Source: a virus. From it: a DNA stretch of 51,499 nucleotides. The stretch covers positions 1-51,499 of the IMG/VR virus record IMGVR_UViG_3300045776_000018. One strand, given 5' to 3'. The translations under genes and the position numbers were made by a program. Each line of letters starts with the position of its first letter. Within the stretch, counting starts at the first letter, position 1. Of this stretch, positions 18,668-27,961 are shown piece after piece. The notes beneath the pieces were generated by a model, which searched no databases, was not told the DNA's origin, and saw only the letters and a list, made by a program, of their open reading frames with translations.

Positions 18668-19161
18668 GCGATACTGTTCGGTCTGCGAGCATTAGGAGCC
18701 GGCTGCGCTCCGGCTCAATTGTGGCGGCGGTCGTCGTGCCGTTTGTTGGCGGGTTCGAGGGTCTGCGCCAGACCGCCTACCCCGATCCGGCGTCGCATGG
18801 CTATCCGTGGACCATCTGCTACGGCCATACGGACGGCGTCAAGCGCGGCGATCACGACAGCATTGGTGAGTGCAAACAGTTACTATTGTCTGACCTCGAA
18901 AAAGAAGGTGCTGGAATTGACCGCTGCATCACCTACCCCACCACCGATGGACAAGCCGTCGCCTTCCTTTCTCTCGCGCATAACATCGGTACTGGAGGCT
19001 TTTGCCGGTCCTCGGTCGCGCGTGATTTCAACGCCGGTCGCACCAAGCAAGCCTGCAACGACCTCCTTAAGTTCGACCGCGCCGCAGGCATTGTTTTCCC
19101 CGGTCTCCAACGTCGTCGCCAAGCTGAGCGCAGGCTTTGCTTGGGCCAAGCAGAGGATTAA
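18664..19161 (+). CDS. Endolysin, GH24 lysozyme, possible SAR type
   Basis: A 165-residue muramidase that cleaves peptidoglycan. The catalytic set fits E32, D41 and T50 in FEGLRQTAYPDP and PWTICYGHT, with the three-residue longer spacing seen in the YPDP...PWTIGYGHT subgroup. The C-terminal PGLQRRRQAERRLCL matches the family end. Residues 18-30 are a weakly hydrophobic Gly/Ala/Val stretch just before the catalytic Glu, like signal-anchor-release endolysins. A palindrome at 18876 encodes KQLLLS. Translation is coupled to the holin by an ATGA overlap. Confidence 0.88.
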   Translation: MSDTVRSASIRSRLRSGSIVAAVVVPFVGGFEGLRQTAYPDPASHGYPWTICYGHTDGVKRGDHDSIGECKQLLLSDLEKEGAGIDRCITYPTTDGQAVAFLSLAHNIGTGGFCRSSVARDFNAGRTKQACNDLLKFDRAAGIVFPGLQRRRQAERRLCLGQAED

Positions 19162-19165
19162 ACCA

Positions 19166-19624
19166 TTGCTCGCTTTTTTCATGCCTTACATCGCCCCGGC
19201 GATCACCGTCCTGTTGTTGATCGTCGCCATCGTGGCGGTCATCTACGTACCGTCGCCGTTCAAACACTACGTCATCGATGCAGCCATCATCGGCGCGGTG
19301 GCGGCGCAACTCTATACTTTCGGCTATGAGGCTGCGAAAGAGGTCTATGAGGCACAACTTAAAATCCAGCAACAGGCATTTGACCTTCAGATCGATGACT
19401 TCAACACCGAGAGCGAGAAAGCCGTGCTGGCTGCAACCGCCAAGGTGAAGGCCGAAGAGGAAGCCAATACCGCCGCGATCAAGAAAGCGCTGGACGAACA
19501 GGCGGCGGCGGCAACTGCCAGTGATGCCGTTTACAAGGCCGCGCTAGGGGAAATCTCCAAGGCGCAAGGCGATGCCGACCAGCCGGCTCCGAGACTGATC
19601 ATTGAAGCCATAGGAGCGAAATAA
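19166..19624 (+). CDS. Putative inner-membrane spanin (Rz-like)
   Basis: About 152 residues from TTG 19166, chosen for the AGAGG site 9 bp upstream and its place right after the endolysin stop; ATG 19181 is the alternative. The frame stays open upstream inside the endolysin gene. A transmembrane stretch (about 12-28, VLLLIVAIVAVIYV) and perhaps a second at 40-55 are followed by a long Ala/Glu/Lys helix typical of the periplasmic coiled coil of i-spanins. Its TAA overlaps the ATG of the lipoprotein gene. The pair should fuse inner and outer membranes at the last lysis step. Confidence 0.65.
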   Translation: MLAFFMPYIAPAITVLLLIVAIVAVIYVPSPFKHYVIDAAIIGAVAAQLYTFGYEAAKEVYEAQLKIQQQAFDLQIDDFNTESEKAVLAATAKVKAEEEANTAAIKKALDEQAAAATASDAVYKAALGEISKAQGDADQPAPRLIIEAIGAK

Positions 19625-19902
19625 TGAAGCCCACATGGACCTTGCCGCTGCTCCTGCTCACCGGCTGCGCGAGCGCCCCGGAGCCGGCTAAAATCGTCAT
19701 TACGGCCCCACCAGTGGTCGAAAAAAAGTTACTGCGGGACGTGGTGCCGACCAGTCTGCTGGCCTGCCAGATCGAGCCGGACGGCTTTGGCACGAAGACC
19801 ATTCGACAGTCGGCGGAATATATTCTCGACGTGAAAAAAGCTGGGCGTGACTGTCGCCAAAAGCTGGGGAGTGTGCGAAAGATCATTCAAAGCGAGCAGT
19901 GA
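19624..19902 (+). CDS. Putative outer-membrane spanin lipoprotein (Rz1-like)
   Basis: A 92-residue secreted lipoprotein. The short positive start and Leu stretch end in the lipobox LLTGC, with Cys15 as the lipidation site, followed by a Pro-rich segment (SAPEPAKIVITAPP). This fits an o-spanin. It lies downstream of the i-spanin rather than nested in it. A palindrome core at 19724-19736 encodes KKLLRD. Two further Cys occur in the mature part. Confidence 0.72.
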   Translation: MKPTWTLPLLLLTGCASAPEPAKIVITAPPVVEKKLLRDVVPTSLLACQIEPDGFGTKTIRQSAEYILDVKKAGRDCRQKLGSVRKIIQSEQ

Positions 19903-19918
19903 AACATGCGAGACTTTG

Positions 19919-20347
19919 ATGATGGAATATTTGTCGCAAGTTACAGGCTGGATCGCAGCGAACGCGGATAGTATCCGCTCAACTATCGCGGTACTGTCTC
20001 CCGTACTATCCTCATATATAACGTGGAAAGTCGCCAAGTATAGCATCAAGCAAGACGGTCTGGACCGTTCGCGACGCCAAATCTCCGCCAACCACACCGA
20101 GACAGCGCAGCAAACAGAAGCCCTCACGCATCGTTTCCAAGCCATCTTCGACGCATCTCAGGCGTTGAACGCTGACCTGAAGAGAGAGATGGGGCTGCTA
20201 CGTAAGGAGGCTGCGGAGTGGAAGGAAGAAGCCCATGATCTACGTGAGGAAGTTATTCGCCTACGTAAGCTGCTGGATCGCTACCGAACCGTATGCGCTG
20301 GTTGTCCTAAGATTGTTGACCTCATAATGGACGATACCCATGCCTAA
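19919..20347 (+). CDS. Membrane-anchored coiled-coil protein of unknown function
   Basis: 142 residues from ATG 19919 (MMEYLS); ATG 19922 is equivalent, and a GTG at 19847 would overlap the o-spanin. One possible membrane segment (residues 20-40, STIAVLSPVLSSYITW) is followed by a long charged coiled coil (about 70-125) and a C-terminal CAGCP pair of Cys. It sits between lysis genes and tail genes and overlaps the next gene by 8 bp. A lysis accessory role is possible but unsupported by a motif. Confidence 0.55.
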   Translation: MMEYLSQVTGWIAANADSIRSTIAVLSPVLSSYITWKVAKYSIKQDGLDRSRRQISANHTETAQQTEALTHRFQAIFDASQALNADLKREMGLLRKEAAEWKEEAHDLREEVIRLRKLLDRYRTVCAGCPKIVDLIMDDTHA

Positions 20348-21530
20348 ACCGCCGCCAGCCCCTGAGACACCGCCGATCATATTCAGCAAGTTCAATGGGC
20401 TGGTGAACACAGTTACTGCGGAGCGGCTGGACCCGTCCGAGTTACGATCTGCGGTCAATATCGATCTGGACGACAGGTCACAGGCTCACCGCCGCCGAGG
20501 CTATACGCTTAAGCTGAGCGGTGACTGTCACAGTTTATATGAGGGCAAATCAGGCACATACGGTGTGGTGAACAACAACCTATGCCTGATCAACCCAAAT
20601 TACACGACTTTTGTCCTTAAAGCAGGGCTGAACTCCGATCCGAGCGCCGGGCTTGCGCCGCTATGCTACGTCGAGATTGGTGACACGATCTACTATTCCT
20701 CGGCTACTGATAGCGGGAAGATCGTGGGTGGCGTGGTGCTACCGTGGGGTGCGCAGGACGACAGCGGATTTTGGCTGTCGCCGGTTATCAACCCAACACC
20801 AACTCTCGCAGCTATCAAAGGGCGTCGCTATGCAAAAGTGCCTATGGCTACAAGTATGTGCTACTTCAATGGGCGCATCTACATGGCAGATGGCAACGTG
20901 TTGTGGGCTACGGAACTGTATCTCTACGATTACGTCGATAAGACCAAGAACTTCCTCCAGTTTGAAGGTGAGATTACACTTGTGGGCCAAGTGGGGGATG
21001 GTATCTACGTCGGCACTGACGAAGGTCTTTGGTTCCTGCAAGGCCCCACGTTCCCCCTGAAGCGCTCGCGTGTGCAGGACAGCCCTGTCATCCCCGGCTC
21101 CATGGTGGACATCCCGGCTGAACTTGCGAACCCACCACAGGTTCAGGGTGACGCTGACACGCCGATCAAAATATCCATCGCCTTCATGACGACCACCGGC
21201 TTCTGCGTGGGGGAGGACAGCGGGCAAACGACCAACTACACAGAAGACAAGTTCATTTTCCCTGAGTTGGTACGTGCAGCCGCACACTGGCATCGACAGG
21301 ATGGGATGAACCAGTATATTGTCGTGGCCGACAGCGGGGGCACGCCGACCAGCACTGCTCGCATTGGGGATTACGTCGAGGCCGAGTTGATCCGCGCCAT
21401 GGATAACGTCAAAGCAGTTGGAGAATACATGCTGCTAGGCGATCAGTTAGAAGTTGGAACCGGATACCTGTTCAGAGAGCGTGCAACCATCGGTGACACC
21501 ATTGGTGTTACCTACATCCCAGCGGAGTGA
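20340..21530 (+). CDS. Tail protein, probably beta-propeller type
   Basis: 396 residues. The N-terminal segment (RSAVNIDLDDRSQAHRRRGYT, about 36-56) resembles the start of T7 gp12/P22 gp10-like short-tail proteins, where a conserved Val-Asn-Asp region precedes an Arg-rich turn. The remainder is Gly/Asp-rich with repeated beta strands (GRIYMADGNVLW, GDGIYVGTDEGLWFLQG), suggesting propeller blades. A palindrome at 20408 encodes TVTAE in the first 30 codons. Role as tail hub or nozzle is inferred. Confidence 0.6.
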   Translation: MPKPPPAPETPPIIFSKFNGLVNTVTAERLDPSELRSAVNIDLDDRSQAHRRRGYTLKLSGDCHSLYEGKSGTYGVVNNNLCLINPNYTTFVLKAGLNSDPSAGLAPLCYVEIGDTIYYSSATDSGKIVGGVVLPWGAQDDSGFWLSPVINPTPTLAAIKGRRYAKVPMATSMCYFNGRIYMADGNVLWATELYLYDYVDKTKNFLQFEGEITLVGQVGDGIYVGTDEGLWFLQGPTFPLKRSRVQDSPVIPGSMVDIPAELANPPQVQGDADTPIKISIAFMTTTGFCVGEDSGQTTNYTEDKFIFPELVRAAAHWHRQDGMNQYIVVADSGGTPTSTARIGDYVEAELIRAMDNVKAVGEYMLLGDQLEVGTGYLFRERATIGDTIGVTYIPAE

Positions 21531-21534
21531 GAAC

Positions 21535-22074
21535 ATGAACTACCACCAGAAAGACAACGGTATCTACGTTCCGATCAAGGACTTGATCACCAAGGGGCGC
21601 TACCACGGTGTGCTGATCCGTGAGGGCGAGGTGATCGATGAGTGGGAGGACAACAATGTTGTCACCAACGAAGGCATCAACTCGATCCTGAATGTCTATT
21701 TCGGCGGCGCGACGCAGATCACGGCGTGGTATCTCGGCCTGTTCGGCGGCAACTACGCCCCGGTCGCGACCGATACCGCCGCGACTTTCTCCACGTCCGC
21801 ATCGGAAAGCACGATCTACACGGCCTCGACCCGTCAAACGTGGGTGGCCCCTAGCGGCGGCGCTTCCGGCCAGTCAACGACTAATACCGCGAGCCGGGCC
21901 GCGTTCACATTCAACGCCGCCGGAACGATCTACGGGGCCTTCCTCCAGTCCTCGGCGGTGATCAGCGGTTTGACCGGCGTGCTGGTCTCGGCAGCGCAAT
22001 TCTCAAGCCCCAAGACTGTGGCGGTCAACGATCAGTTGTTGCTCTCCTACACGTTCTCGGGCGCATCGGCTTAA
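21535..22074 (+). CDS. Tail structural protein
   Basis: 179 residues from ATG 21535, chosen because GGAG lies within the stop region of the preceding gene and the longer frame lies wholly inside it. N-terminus KGRYHGVLIREGEVIDEWEDNNVVTNEGINSILNVYF is a pattern often found in phage tail or collar proteins; the rest is Ala/Thr/Ser-rich beta structure. Unknown exact role. Confidence 0.6.
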   Translation: MNYHQKDNGIYVPIKDLITKGRYHGVLIREGEVIDEWEDNNVVTNEGINSILNVYFGGATQITAWYLGLFGGNYAPVATDTAATFSTSASESTIYTASTRQTWVAPSGGASGQSTTNTASRAAFTFNAAGTIYGAFLQSSAVISGLTGVLVSAAQFSSPKTVAVNDQLLLSYTFSGASA

Positions 22075-22115
22075 TCTCGGCGCTGTCACGCGAAACGCCA
22101 GCAGTTGAGGTTAAC

Positions 22116-22143
22116 GGCCCGCAGTGTTCACACGCTGCGGGCC
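22116..22143 (+). terminator. GC-rich hairpin after a tail gene
   Basis: A 9-bp perfect stem (22116-22124 with 22135-22143) around a 10-base loop, in the 88-bp gap before the next gene. No clear T-run follows, so it may be a weak terminator, an RNA-processing site or an mRNA stabiliser. Confidence 0.4.
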
Positions 22144-22162
22144 ATGTTGCATCGAGGCCCAA

Positions 22163-23545
22163 ATGACGTACTCTCCCGGAGCGCTCGGCCAGTTCGCCCT
22201 TGGCCAAGGATCACAAGGCACAGGTCTCGTCGTCTCCGGTGGTACGACGACGGCTTATATCGATCCAGCCATGATCGTTTTGACCTTGGAGCCGATAACC
22301 AGCGCGAGCAATGTGTTCGTGCTGGCGATCAGCCCAGCAGCGTTCGTAGTTACTGTTGGAACCCTAAACCCCCACTTCAGCAATGCGATCTTACCACTGG
22401 CCACGGCTATAATCCATGCCAACGCCGCAAACATATTGCTGATTACACCAAGCAACATGGCGATAACCGAGGGCATGGTTGTACGTAGCTACGCATTTCC
22501 GGCTCTCGGCGTGGCGATAAGCCAGAGCGTGGCGCTGCATGGAGAAGATGCGTTCTCGATGGTCTTTTCGCAGACCGTAAGAGGCGAATTACTTCTCAAG
22601 GCGGCAAACCTTCAAACCATGCTGTTCGGCCTGACATACGCCGAACATGCAGTGTTCAAGGCGGTTATGACATGCGGGTTCCCGGTCGCAGTGAACCAGA
22701 CACTTGACATCTCCACAACGCTGACAGTGGCCATCGGCGCGGTGATCCTCCAACGCCTGTCGGTCAAGGCGGCTGCGCTGCCGCAGGCGACCTACAACCT
22801 CGCGGTGGCGCAAGTGTTCCGTCTCTATGCCGGGCTTGCCAAGTTCTTCGGCGGCGACATCCACGACAGACTTGGAGTAGGGGCGACCGCCTCACCACAA
22901 TTACTGCATGTGCTGGCTTTGACGCAGAACCTGTCGCTGAGCGCGGCGCTGGCAGAGACGCTGTTTATTCGTGTCGATTTGCAGGCCGGCGTCAAGCTGG
23001 AGGACACGACCGTCCTGCATATGCTGTTCAGCGGGGCGATCACCGAAGGCATCGCCATCAACGCGGCCTATGTGGACCCGACCGGCACGATCACAACATG
23101 GGTGATCAACACCCGCAACAACTTCGTCACCGAATACAAGAATTGGAACTTCAACAGCTTCGCGAAGCTGAACCGACGCTACATCGCGGCCAACCGGGAT
23201 GGCATTTATGAACTGACAGGAGACACCGACGCTGGAGCGCTGATCCACGCACGTATTGGAGGTAGTACATTCCAGCCGAATGGCTCACAGTTCGCAGGCA
23301 TGAAAGCAGCCTACTTAGGGATGCGCGCTCCCTCTGGTGCAAGAGATATGTTCCTCAAGATTGTCACAGATGGTGGGACCGAATACGTCTACCAAATCAA
23401 CACCCAAGACATGAGGACCACGCGCGTCAATCTTGGCAAGGGGCTGCGCTCCAGATATTACGCTTGGGAACTGATTACCGGAGGCTCAGACTTCGACCTC
23501 GACACCATCGAGTTTTTACCCTTGATGCAGCAGAGACGTATTTGA
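22163..23545 (+). CDS. Tail structural protein
   Basis: 460 residues from ATG 22163 (GAGG site upstream); a longer frame would start 39 bp earlier in the hairpin region without a site. The N-terminal 320 residues are hydrophobic, Ala/Val/Leu-rich and repetitive. The C-terminal 150 (ANRDGIYELTGD ... IGGSTFQPNGSQ ... YYAWELITGGSDFDLDTIEFLPL) look like a folded beta domain seen in other phage tail proteins. The stop overlaps the next ATG (TGATG). Confidence 0.55.
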   Translation: MTYSPGALGQFALGQGSQGTGLVVSGGTTTAYIDPAMIVLTLEPITSASNVFVLAISPAAFVVTVGTLNPHFSNAILPLATAIIHANAANILLITPSNMAITEGMVVRSYAFPALGVAISQSVALHGEDAFSMVFSQTVRGELLLKAANLQTMLFGLTYAEHAVFKAVMTCGFPVAVNQTLDISTTLTVAIGAVILQRLSVKAAALPQATYNLAVAQVFRLYAGLAKFFGGDIHDRLGVGATASPQLLHVLALTQNLSLSAALAETLFIRVDLQAGVKLEDTTVLHMLFSGAITEGIAINAAYVDPTGTITTWVINTRNNFVTEYKNWNFNSFAKLNRRYIAANRDGIYELTGDTDAGALIHARIGGSTFQPNGSQFAGMKAAYLGMRAPSGARDMFLKIVTDGGTEYVYQINTQDMRTTRVNLGKGLRSRYYAWELITGGSDFDLDTIEFLPLMQQRRI

Positions 23546-26013
23546 TGTTCCAGCCGCCGATCCAAAGCCCCTACGACAACGGCTGGAAGGTCATGAACCA
23601 GCCGCCCTCGGTGCAGATCAAGATCAATACTACCCAGTGGGACGCAAGCCTCACAGATATGAGCGTTGACACTGAGGCAACCAATATTCTGGCTCGATAT
23701 TATGGCGAGCTATCACAATTCGTCGCGTCCTGCCGTCAGGCGAGGGACTTAGGCGGGATACACAACTACACGTCATTCAGAGATTGGCCACAGATCAGCG
23801 TAGCATACTATAGCGTCAATCAGACCGAGTTAGTGACTGTAGGGATCACACCAACGAATACTGGGTCGCAGGGCAAAGCACCTAGCGAGGCTGGTAACAC
23901 GTTCGACATTAAATGGAGCTTCATATCGTTCCCGTACCCAGGTATGACGCAGAATGGCGGGACGCTCGTACCCGAGGGGCTACAGTACAACGGTGTGCAA
24001 TATATCTATGATCCGGGGTTCAGCCCAAGCGCTCCCGGCCCAACGTCGAAGGTGGACGCCACGACCGGTGTCATATCCTGCAAGGCCCCGATCCTGACGC
24101 CTGACTTGAATTACATGCTGACGAGCGTCATAAGCACCGATGGAGAGACGGCGGCGCAGCAGGCGGAACAGTTACTATTGTCACAGATGGTGGGCACACG
24201 CCGCATCCCGACCGTCAAGCAAGTGGACAATAGTGGTGTGGCGCTACCGTCCGATCAGCAATGGTTAGGGTACACCGAGGACTTGTGGACCAAGAACCTC
24301 GGCGCGTCGGCCATCGCGACAACGCCGCTGTCTGGAACGCAATATTGGGAAGTGCAGATTGTCTCGCTACCCCGGAACAAAGTTCCAGATAACTTCAACG
24401 TCCCGTTGGAAATCGTTCACGAAACCGGGGCGGACGGCGTTGTGGTGAGCGGAACTGAGTGGGATGGTAGCCTCATTACGTCGCCACTGGAGAACTTCGG
24501 GGCGCAAGGCGCTGACTGGACGTGGGACGCGACGCTCGATGCGTTCCTGACGCCCGCCATCGGCGTATGTCCCGGCTATTTCCTGCCGGATGACCTGTTG
24601 CCGGGAGACCCTACAGCTAAACCGAGGCTATTCAACGATTATGGCCGATTGCTTGGTATGGACCAAGCGCTTGATGTCCTGAGCGGCAATCTCTACGACC
24701 GCGCCCGGTCAGTTTATGTTGTTGCCTTGAGCGTAGACAACAACACCTATAAAATACAAACTTGGGTGCAAGGAAATTGGCAGCTTATCAATGGCTCAAC
24801 CGCGACATTGTATGGCACCGATAGCTTCATCACAGACCCTCCGCCGGGTGGTACACCGTGGCCGAACCCAAAAGTGGATTTCAGGGGTTACAAGGCGGTA
24901 AGTAGCGTGGGCATATATACGGGCGTCGCGGACCCACAAAATATTCCATTTACCGCCACTACCGATGGCCAGGTTATGCAGCTTACCGAACAGACAGAAG
25001 TCGATAACTGCTTCAACGGTATCCCGAATAATGTTGTCTCCGGATCATATACACAGGGCATATCATTCGGGCCGTACCCTGTGACGGATTACTACGCACC
25101 AGCATCCGGCCCGAATGGTGGCACCGGGCTTAAGTTTAGTAGTCTTGGCACTAATTCACTTACGACCACAGTCGTCATAGATGCGTCTATTCACGAGACC
25201 CACCAGACATATGTCACACCGATCAACTGGACGTCTACGCCGCCCGGAACCTACTTTCAGTGGAATAACCAGACGTGGGAGTGCGTCGGTGTTGATGGTA
25301 CGGATATGGGTGATGGTACGGATATAGGTGACGGCATCCTTACACATATGGCTGGGAGATACTTATCCCCAGTAAGCATACCCATGATATTTGGTGAGAT
25401 TGGCACGCTTTACCCTCTACAGTCCGGCCAAACGGACGACGCATGGATCGCCCTCTATACGTCAAGGTATCACACGCCAGCGTTTATCGGACGGATAGAT
25501 TGCCTGCACCAAGGACCATACCACGAAGGCGATGATAGCGGTAGAGGTAGCGGTATAACCTACTACGACGGCGATGGTAGCGATAGCAGCATATTCAGCC
25601 TAGGGCCAAATGCTACATCCGCCATGTCGGTTCAAGGGTGTTACACTGGTGTTGATCTTGGCGATCTTGTGAACGGCGACACCGTCATGATCGCCACCGA
25701 CGCTGACCAAGGCTACATCTGGTTTGGTAAGAACGGAAAGTGGTATGGCAAGACAGGGATGCTTGACCCGGTCTACGATGGCCCAGCGCATGGGACGCAT
25801 TGGGCGGCAGTGATGGACGGCTTCACCAAGTCAGCCTACCCAATCACGTCACCGACTGGGGCTTGGGCGCGGGCGACGGCGAAGCCGCAATATTTCCCCT
25901 GTGTGTCGTACCGGCTCGGCCCCGGTGAGGTCAAGATTGTGTTCGATAAGGCCCAGCTGAAATACCCGCCGCCAGCCGGGTTTAAGGTTTACGGGCAAGC
26001 TGCCGCAGGGTAA
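23545..26013 (+). CDS. Large tail protein with C-terminal SPRY-like domain
   Basis: 822 residues from ATG 23545, coupled by TGATG to the previous gene. The C-terminal 200 residues resemble an SPRY/B30.2-like module: LYTSRYHTP, GDTVMIATDADQGYIWFGKNGKWYG, then YPCVSYRLGPGEVKIVFD and KYPPPAGFK. Phage SPRY-like domains usually lie at exposed tail tips, so host binding is plausible. Around residues 390-700 codons become richer in A/T and Gly/Asp repeats appear (GTDMGDGTDIGDG). It contains palindromes at 23829 (variant) and 24167. Confidence 0.6.
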   Translation: MFQPPIQSPYDNGWKVMNQPPSVQIKINTTQWDASLTDMSVDTEATNILARYYGELSQFVASCRQARDLGGIHNYTSFRDWPQISVAYYSVNQTELVTVGITPTNTGSQGKAPSEAGNTFDIKWSFISFPYPGMTQNGGTLVPEGLQYNGVQYIYDPGFSPSAPGPTSKVDATTGVISCKAPILTPDLNYMLTSVISTDGETAAQQAEQLLLSQMVGTRRIPTVKQVDNSGVALPSDQQWLGYTEDLWTKNLGASAIATTPLSGTQYWEVQIVSLPRNKVPDNFNVPLEIVHETGADGVVVSGTEWDGSLITSPLENFGAQGADWTWDATLDAFLTPAIGVCPGYFLPDDLLPGDPTAKPRLFNDYGRLLGMDQALDVLSGNLYDRARSVYVVALSVDNNTYKIQTWVQGNWQLINGSTATLYGTDSFITDPPPGGTPWPNPKVDFRGYKAVSSVGIYTGVADPQNIPFTATTDGQVMQLTEQTEVDNCFNGIPNNVVSGSYTQGISFGPYPVTDYYAPASGPNGGTGLKFSSLGTNSLTTTVVIDASIHETHQTYVTPINWTSTPPGTYFQWNNQTWECVGVDGTDMGDGTDIGDGILTHMAGRYLSPVSIPMIFGEIGTLYPLQSGQTDDAWIALYTSRYHTPAFIGRIDCLHQGPYHEGDDSGRGSGITYYDGDGSDSSIFSLGPNATSAMSVQGCYTGVDLGDLVNGDTVMIATDADQGYIWFGKNGKWYGKTGMLDPVYDGPAHGTHWAAVMDGFTKSAYPITSPTGAWARATAKPQYFPCVSYRLGPGEVKIVFDKAQLKYPPPAGFKVYGQAAAG

Positions 26014-26017
26014 GTTC

Positions 26018-26030
26018 CACAGTAACTACG
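26018..26030. promoter_or_regulatory. Dispersed palindrome before a coiled-coil tail gene
   Basis: CACAGTAACTACG lies in the 25-bp intergenic gap and abuts the GAGGG ribosome-binding site of the gene at 26039. It is not constrained by coding here, yet matches the consensus. Confidence 0.65.
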
Positions 26031-26038
26031 AGGGTTCC

Positions 26039-27946
26039 ATGGCCATCTCCGTCAACCTACCGAACGTCAACCCAGTCACTTTCGCGTGGCCCCAGACGTT
26101 CGCTCTGCCGCAGACCGTGTCCTATGCTGGCGTGCAGGCCATTGCCGGGAGCATGGTCTCCAGCGCGGAGGACTTCATGGACCAGTTGGGCAATGCCGGC
26201 TGGTTCGTCGCGCCGACCATCAACCCAAAGTTCCCGGACCTCGCCAGTGCGCCCTCGACCAGCGCACTGGCCGCACCCAATCTGCGTGATCCGTCATGGG
26301 TGGTGCCGGCGGCTCCGGCGGCGTTCACGACGCAAGCCCCGGACATCTCCAAGCTGTTGCCCGGCCCCTTCACAGGCGCTGCGCCGATCCCGGTGTTCGG
26401 CTCTGCCCCGCTGCCAGATTTCGGCTCTGCCCCCGTCAGCCCCAGCATCGATCTGAATTTCACCTACCCAACGCTGAGCATCAACATCCCGGCTGCGCCA
26501 TCCCTCATGAGTGTGGGGGTTGTCCCGTTCGGCGGTGTGACCCTGCCGACCTTCAATGCGGCAGCGCCCATACTTACCGTGGCGTCGCCCAATATCCTCG
26601 CCTACGGGCCTGAGACCATCTTTGTCTCCACCCTGTTGACCTCGCTGGAGAACGACCTGAATACCGCGCTCACCACTGGGCAGGGGCTGGTCGTGGGCGG
26701 GCAAGTCGAGGAGGCTCTGTGGGACAGTGCCCGCGAGCGTGAGTATCGCCAGCAGGGCGACGCGCTGGCTGATCTGGATCGCATGGAAGCGCTCGGTTAT
26801 GCCCTGCCGCCCGGCGTATGGGTTGACGCAAGGCTCAAAATCCAGACCGAGACCAACAACACCATCGCCGGGTTGAGCCGGGAAATCATGGTGCAGCAGG
26901 CCAAAGACCTGTTGGAAAACCTCAAGCAAGCGCGCCAGATCAGCACCGATCTGGAGGCCAAGCAAATGGACTATGCCAACCAAGTCGCGCAGCGCTCATT
27001 CGAGAGTTGCAAGATGGTGGCCGAACTCGGCGTGCAAGTCTACAACGCCAATGTCGAAGCCTACAAGGCCAACATTCAAAGCTTCCAAGCGCAGGCGCAA
27101 GTGTTCGACACACTCATGCGTGGGGCGCAAACCAGCGTGGATATCTACAAGTCTGAGATTGAGGCCGAGAAGATCAAGGTCGATATGAACAGCGCCGTTG
27201 TTCAGCAGTACAGCGAACTGATCAAGGCGCAGGGTCTGTTCGTTGACATCTACAAGGCCGAACTTGGCGCAATCGAGACGCAAGCCAATCTCCAGAAGAC
27301 CGTGGTTGAGGCTTACTCCGCGCAAATCCAAGCGTTCATAGGGCGGGTCAACGCATACTCATCCGAGGTTGAAGCCTACAAGGCGCAACTGGAGGCGCAG
27401 CAGACCATCTCCAATATCTTCAAAACTCAGGTTGATGCTTATACCGCGACCGTGCAAGCTGGCGCATCTGAGGCGACGGCTACCATTGAGGGGTACAAGG
27501 CCGAGATTAGCGGCTACACGGCAAGCCTAGACGCCTACCGCGCCGCTATCCTATCAATGGGCGAGCAGGCCAAGGCCGGCGCGGAATACAACCAAGCCGC
27601 CGCCGACGTGTACCGTTCCGAAGTCCAAGCCTACGTCGGATACGCCAATATCCTCACTGAGCAGTGGAAGGCGCAGGCTGAAATCCAAGAGAAGGAGGCC
27701 GAGGTCGCGATCAAAGCCGCCGAAGCCCAAGGACAGATGTATATCGCCACCAAGAACGTCGCGATTGAAGCGCTCAAAGGTGGCGCACAAGTGGCGGCGC
27801 AAATCGGCTCGGCAGCGCTCAACGCGATCCACTGGTCGGAAAGCAACTCCTTCTCATCCGGTGCATCCATGTCCATGTCGCAAGCTGTCTCTGTCGGATA
27901 TTCCGGCTCCGAGAGCATCAGCGAAAGCGTCTCCGCCTCAGGATAA
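26039..27946 (+). CDS. Coiled-coil tail/internal protein
   Basis: 635 residues. The first 200 are Pro/Ala/Phe-rich and non-helical. From about 215 to 600 there is one long helical array rich in Ala, Gln, Glu and Tyr, with a recurring pattern of Y-K/S-A-x-I/V-x-A (for example VEAYKANIQ, VEAYSAQIQ, VEAYKAQLE). The last 30 residues are Ser-rich. This looks like a long rod or fibre shaft. Position among tail genes supports a structural role; no catalytic motif. Confidence 0.6.
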   Translation: MAISVNLPNVNPVTFAWPQTFALPQTVSYAGVQAIAGSMVSSAEDFMDQLGNAGWFVAPTINPKFPDLASAPSTSALAAPNLRDPSWVVPAAPAAFTTQAPDISKLLPGPFTGAAPIPVFGSAPLPDFGSAPVSPSIDLNFTYPTLSINIPAAPSLMSVGVVPFGGVTLPTFNAAAPILTVASPNILAYGPETIFVSTLLTSLENDLNTALTTGQGLVVGGQVEEALWDSAREREYRQQGDALADLDRMEALGYALPPGVWVDARLKIQTETNNTIAGLSREIMVQQAKDLLENLKQARQISTDLEAKQMDYANQVAQRSFESCKMVAELGVQVYNANVEAYKANIQSFQAQAQVFDTLMRGAQTSVDIYKSEIEAEKIKVDMNSAVVQQYSELIKAQGLFVDIYKAELGAIETQANLQKTVVEAYSAQIQAFIGRVNAYSSEVEAYKAQLEAQQTISNIFKTQVDAYTATVQAGASEATATIEGYKAEISGYTASLDAYRAAILSMGEQAKAGAEYNQAAADVYRSEVQAYVGYANILTEQWKAQAEIQEKEAEVAIKAAEAQGQMYIATKNVAIEALKGGAQVAAQIGSAALNAIHWSESNSFSSGASMSMSQAVSVGYSGSESISESVSASG

Positions 27947-27948
27947 GG

Positions 27949-27961
27949 AACAGTTACTATG
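27949..27961. promoter_or_regulatory. Dispersed palindrome containing a start codon
   Basis: AACAGTTACTATG: its final ATG is the start codon of the gene at 27959, with AAGGA directly upstream. The site fills the gap between ribosome-binding site and start. Confidence 0.65.
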
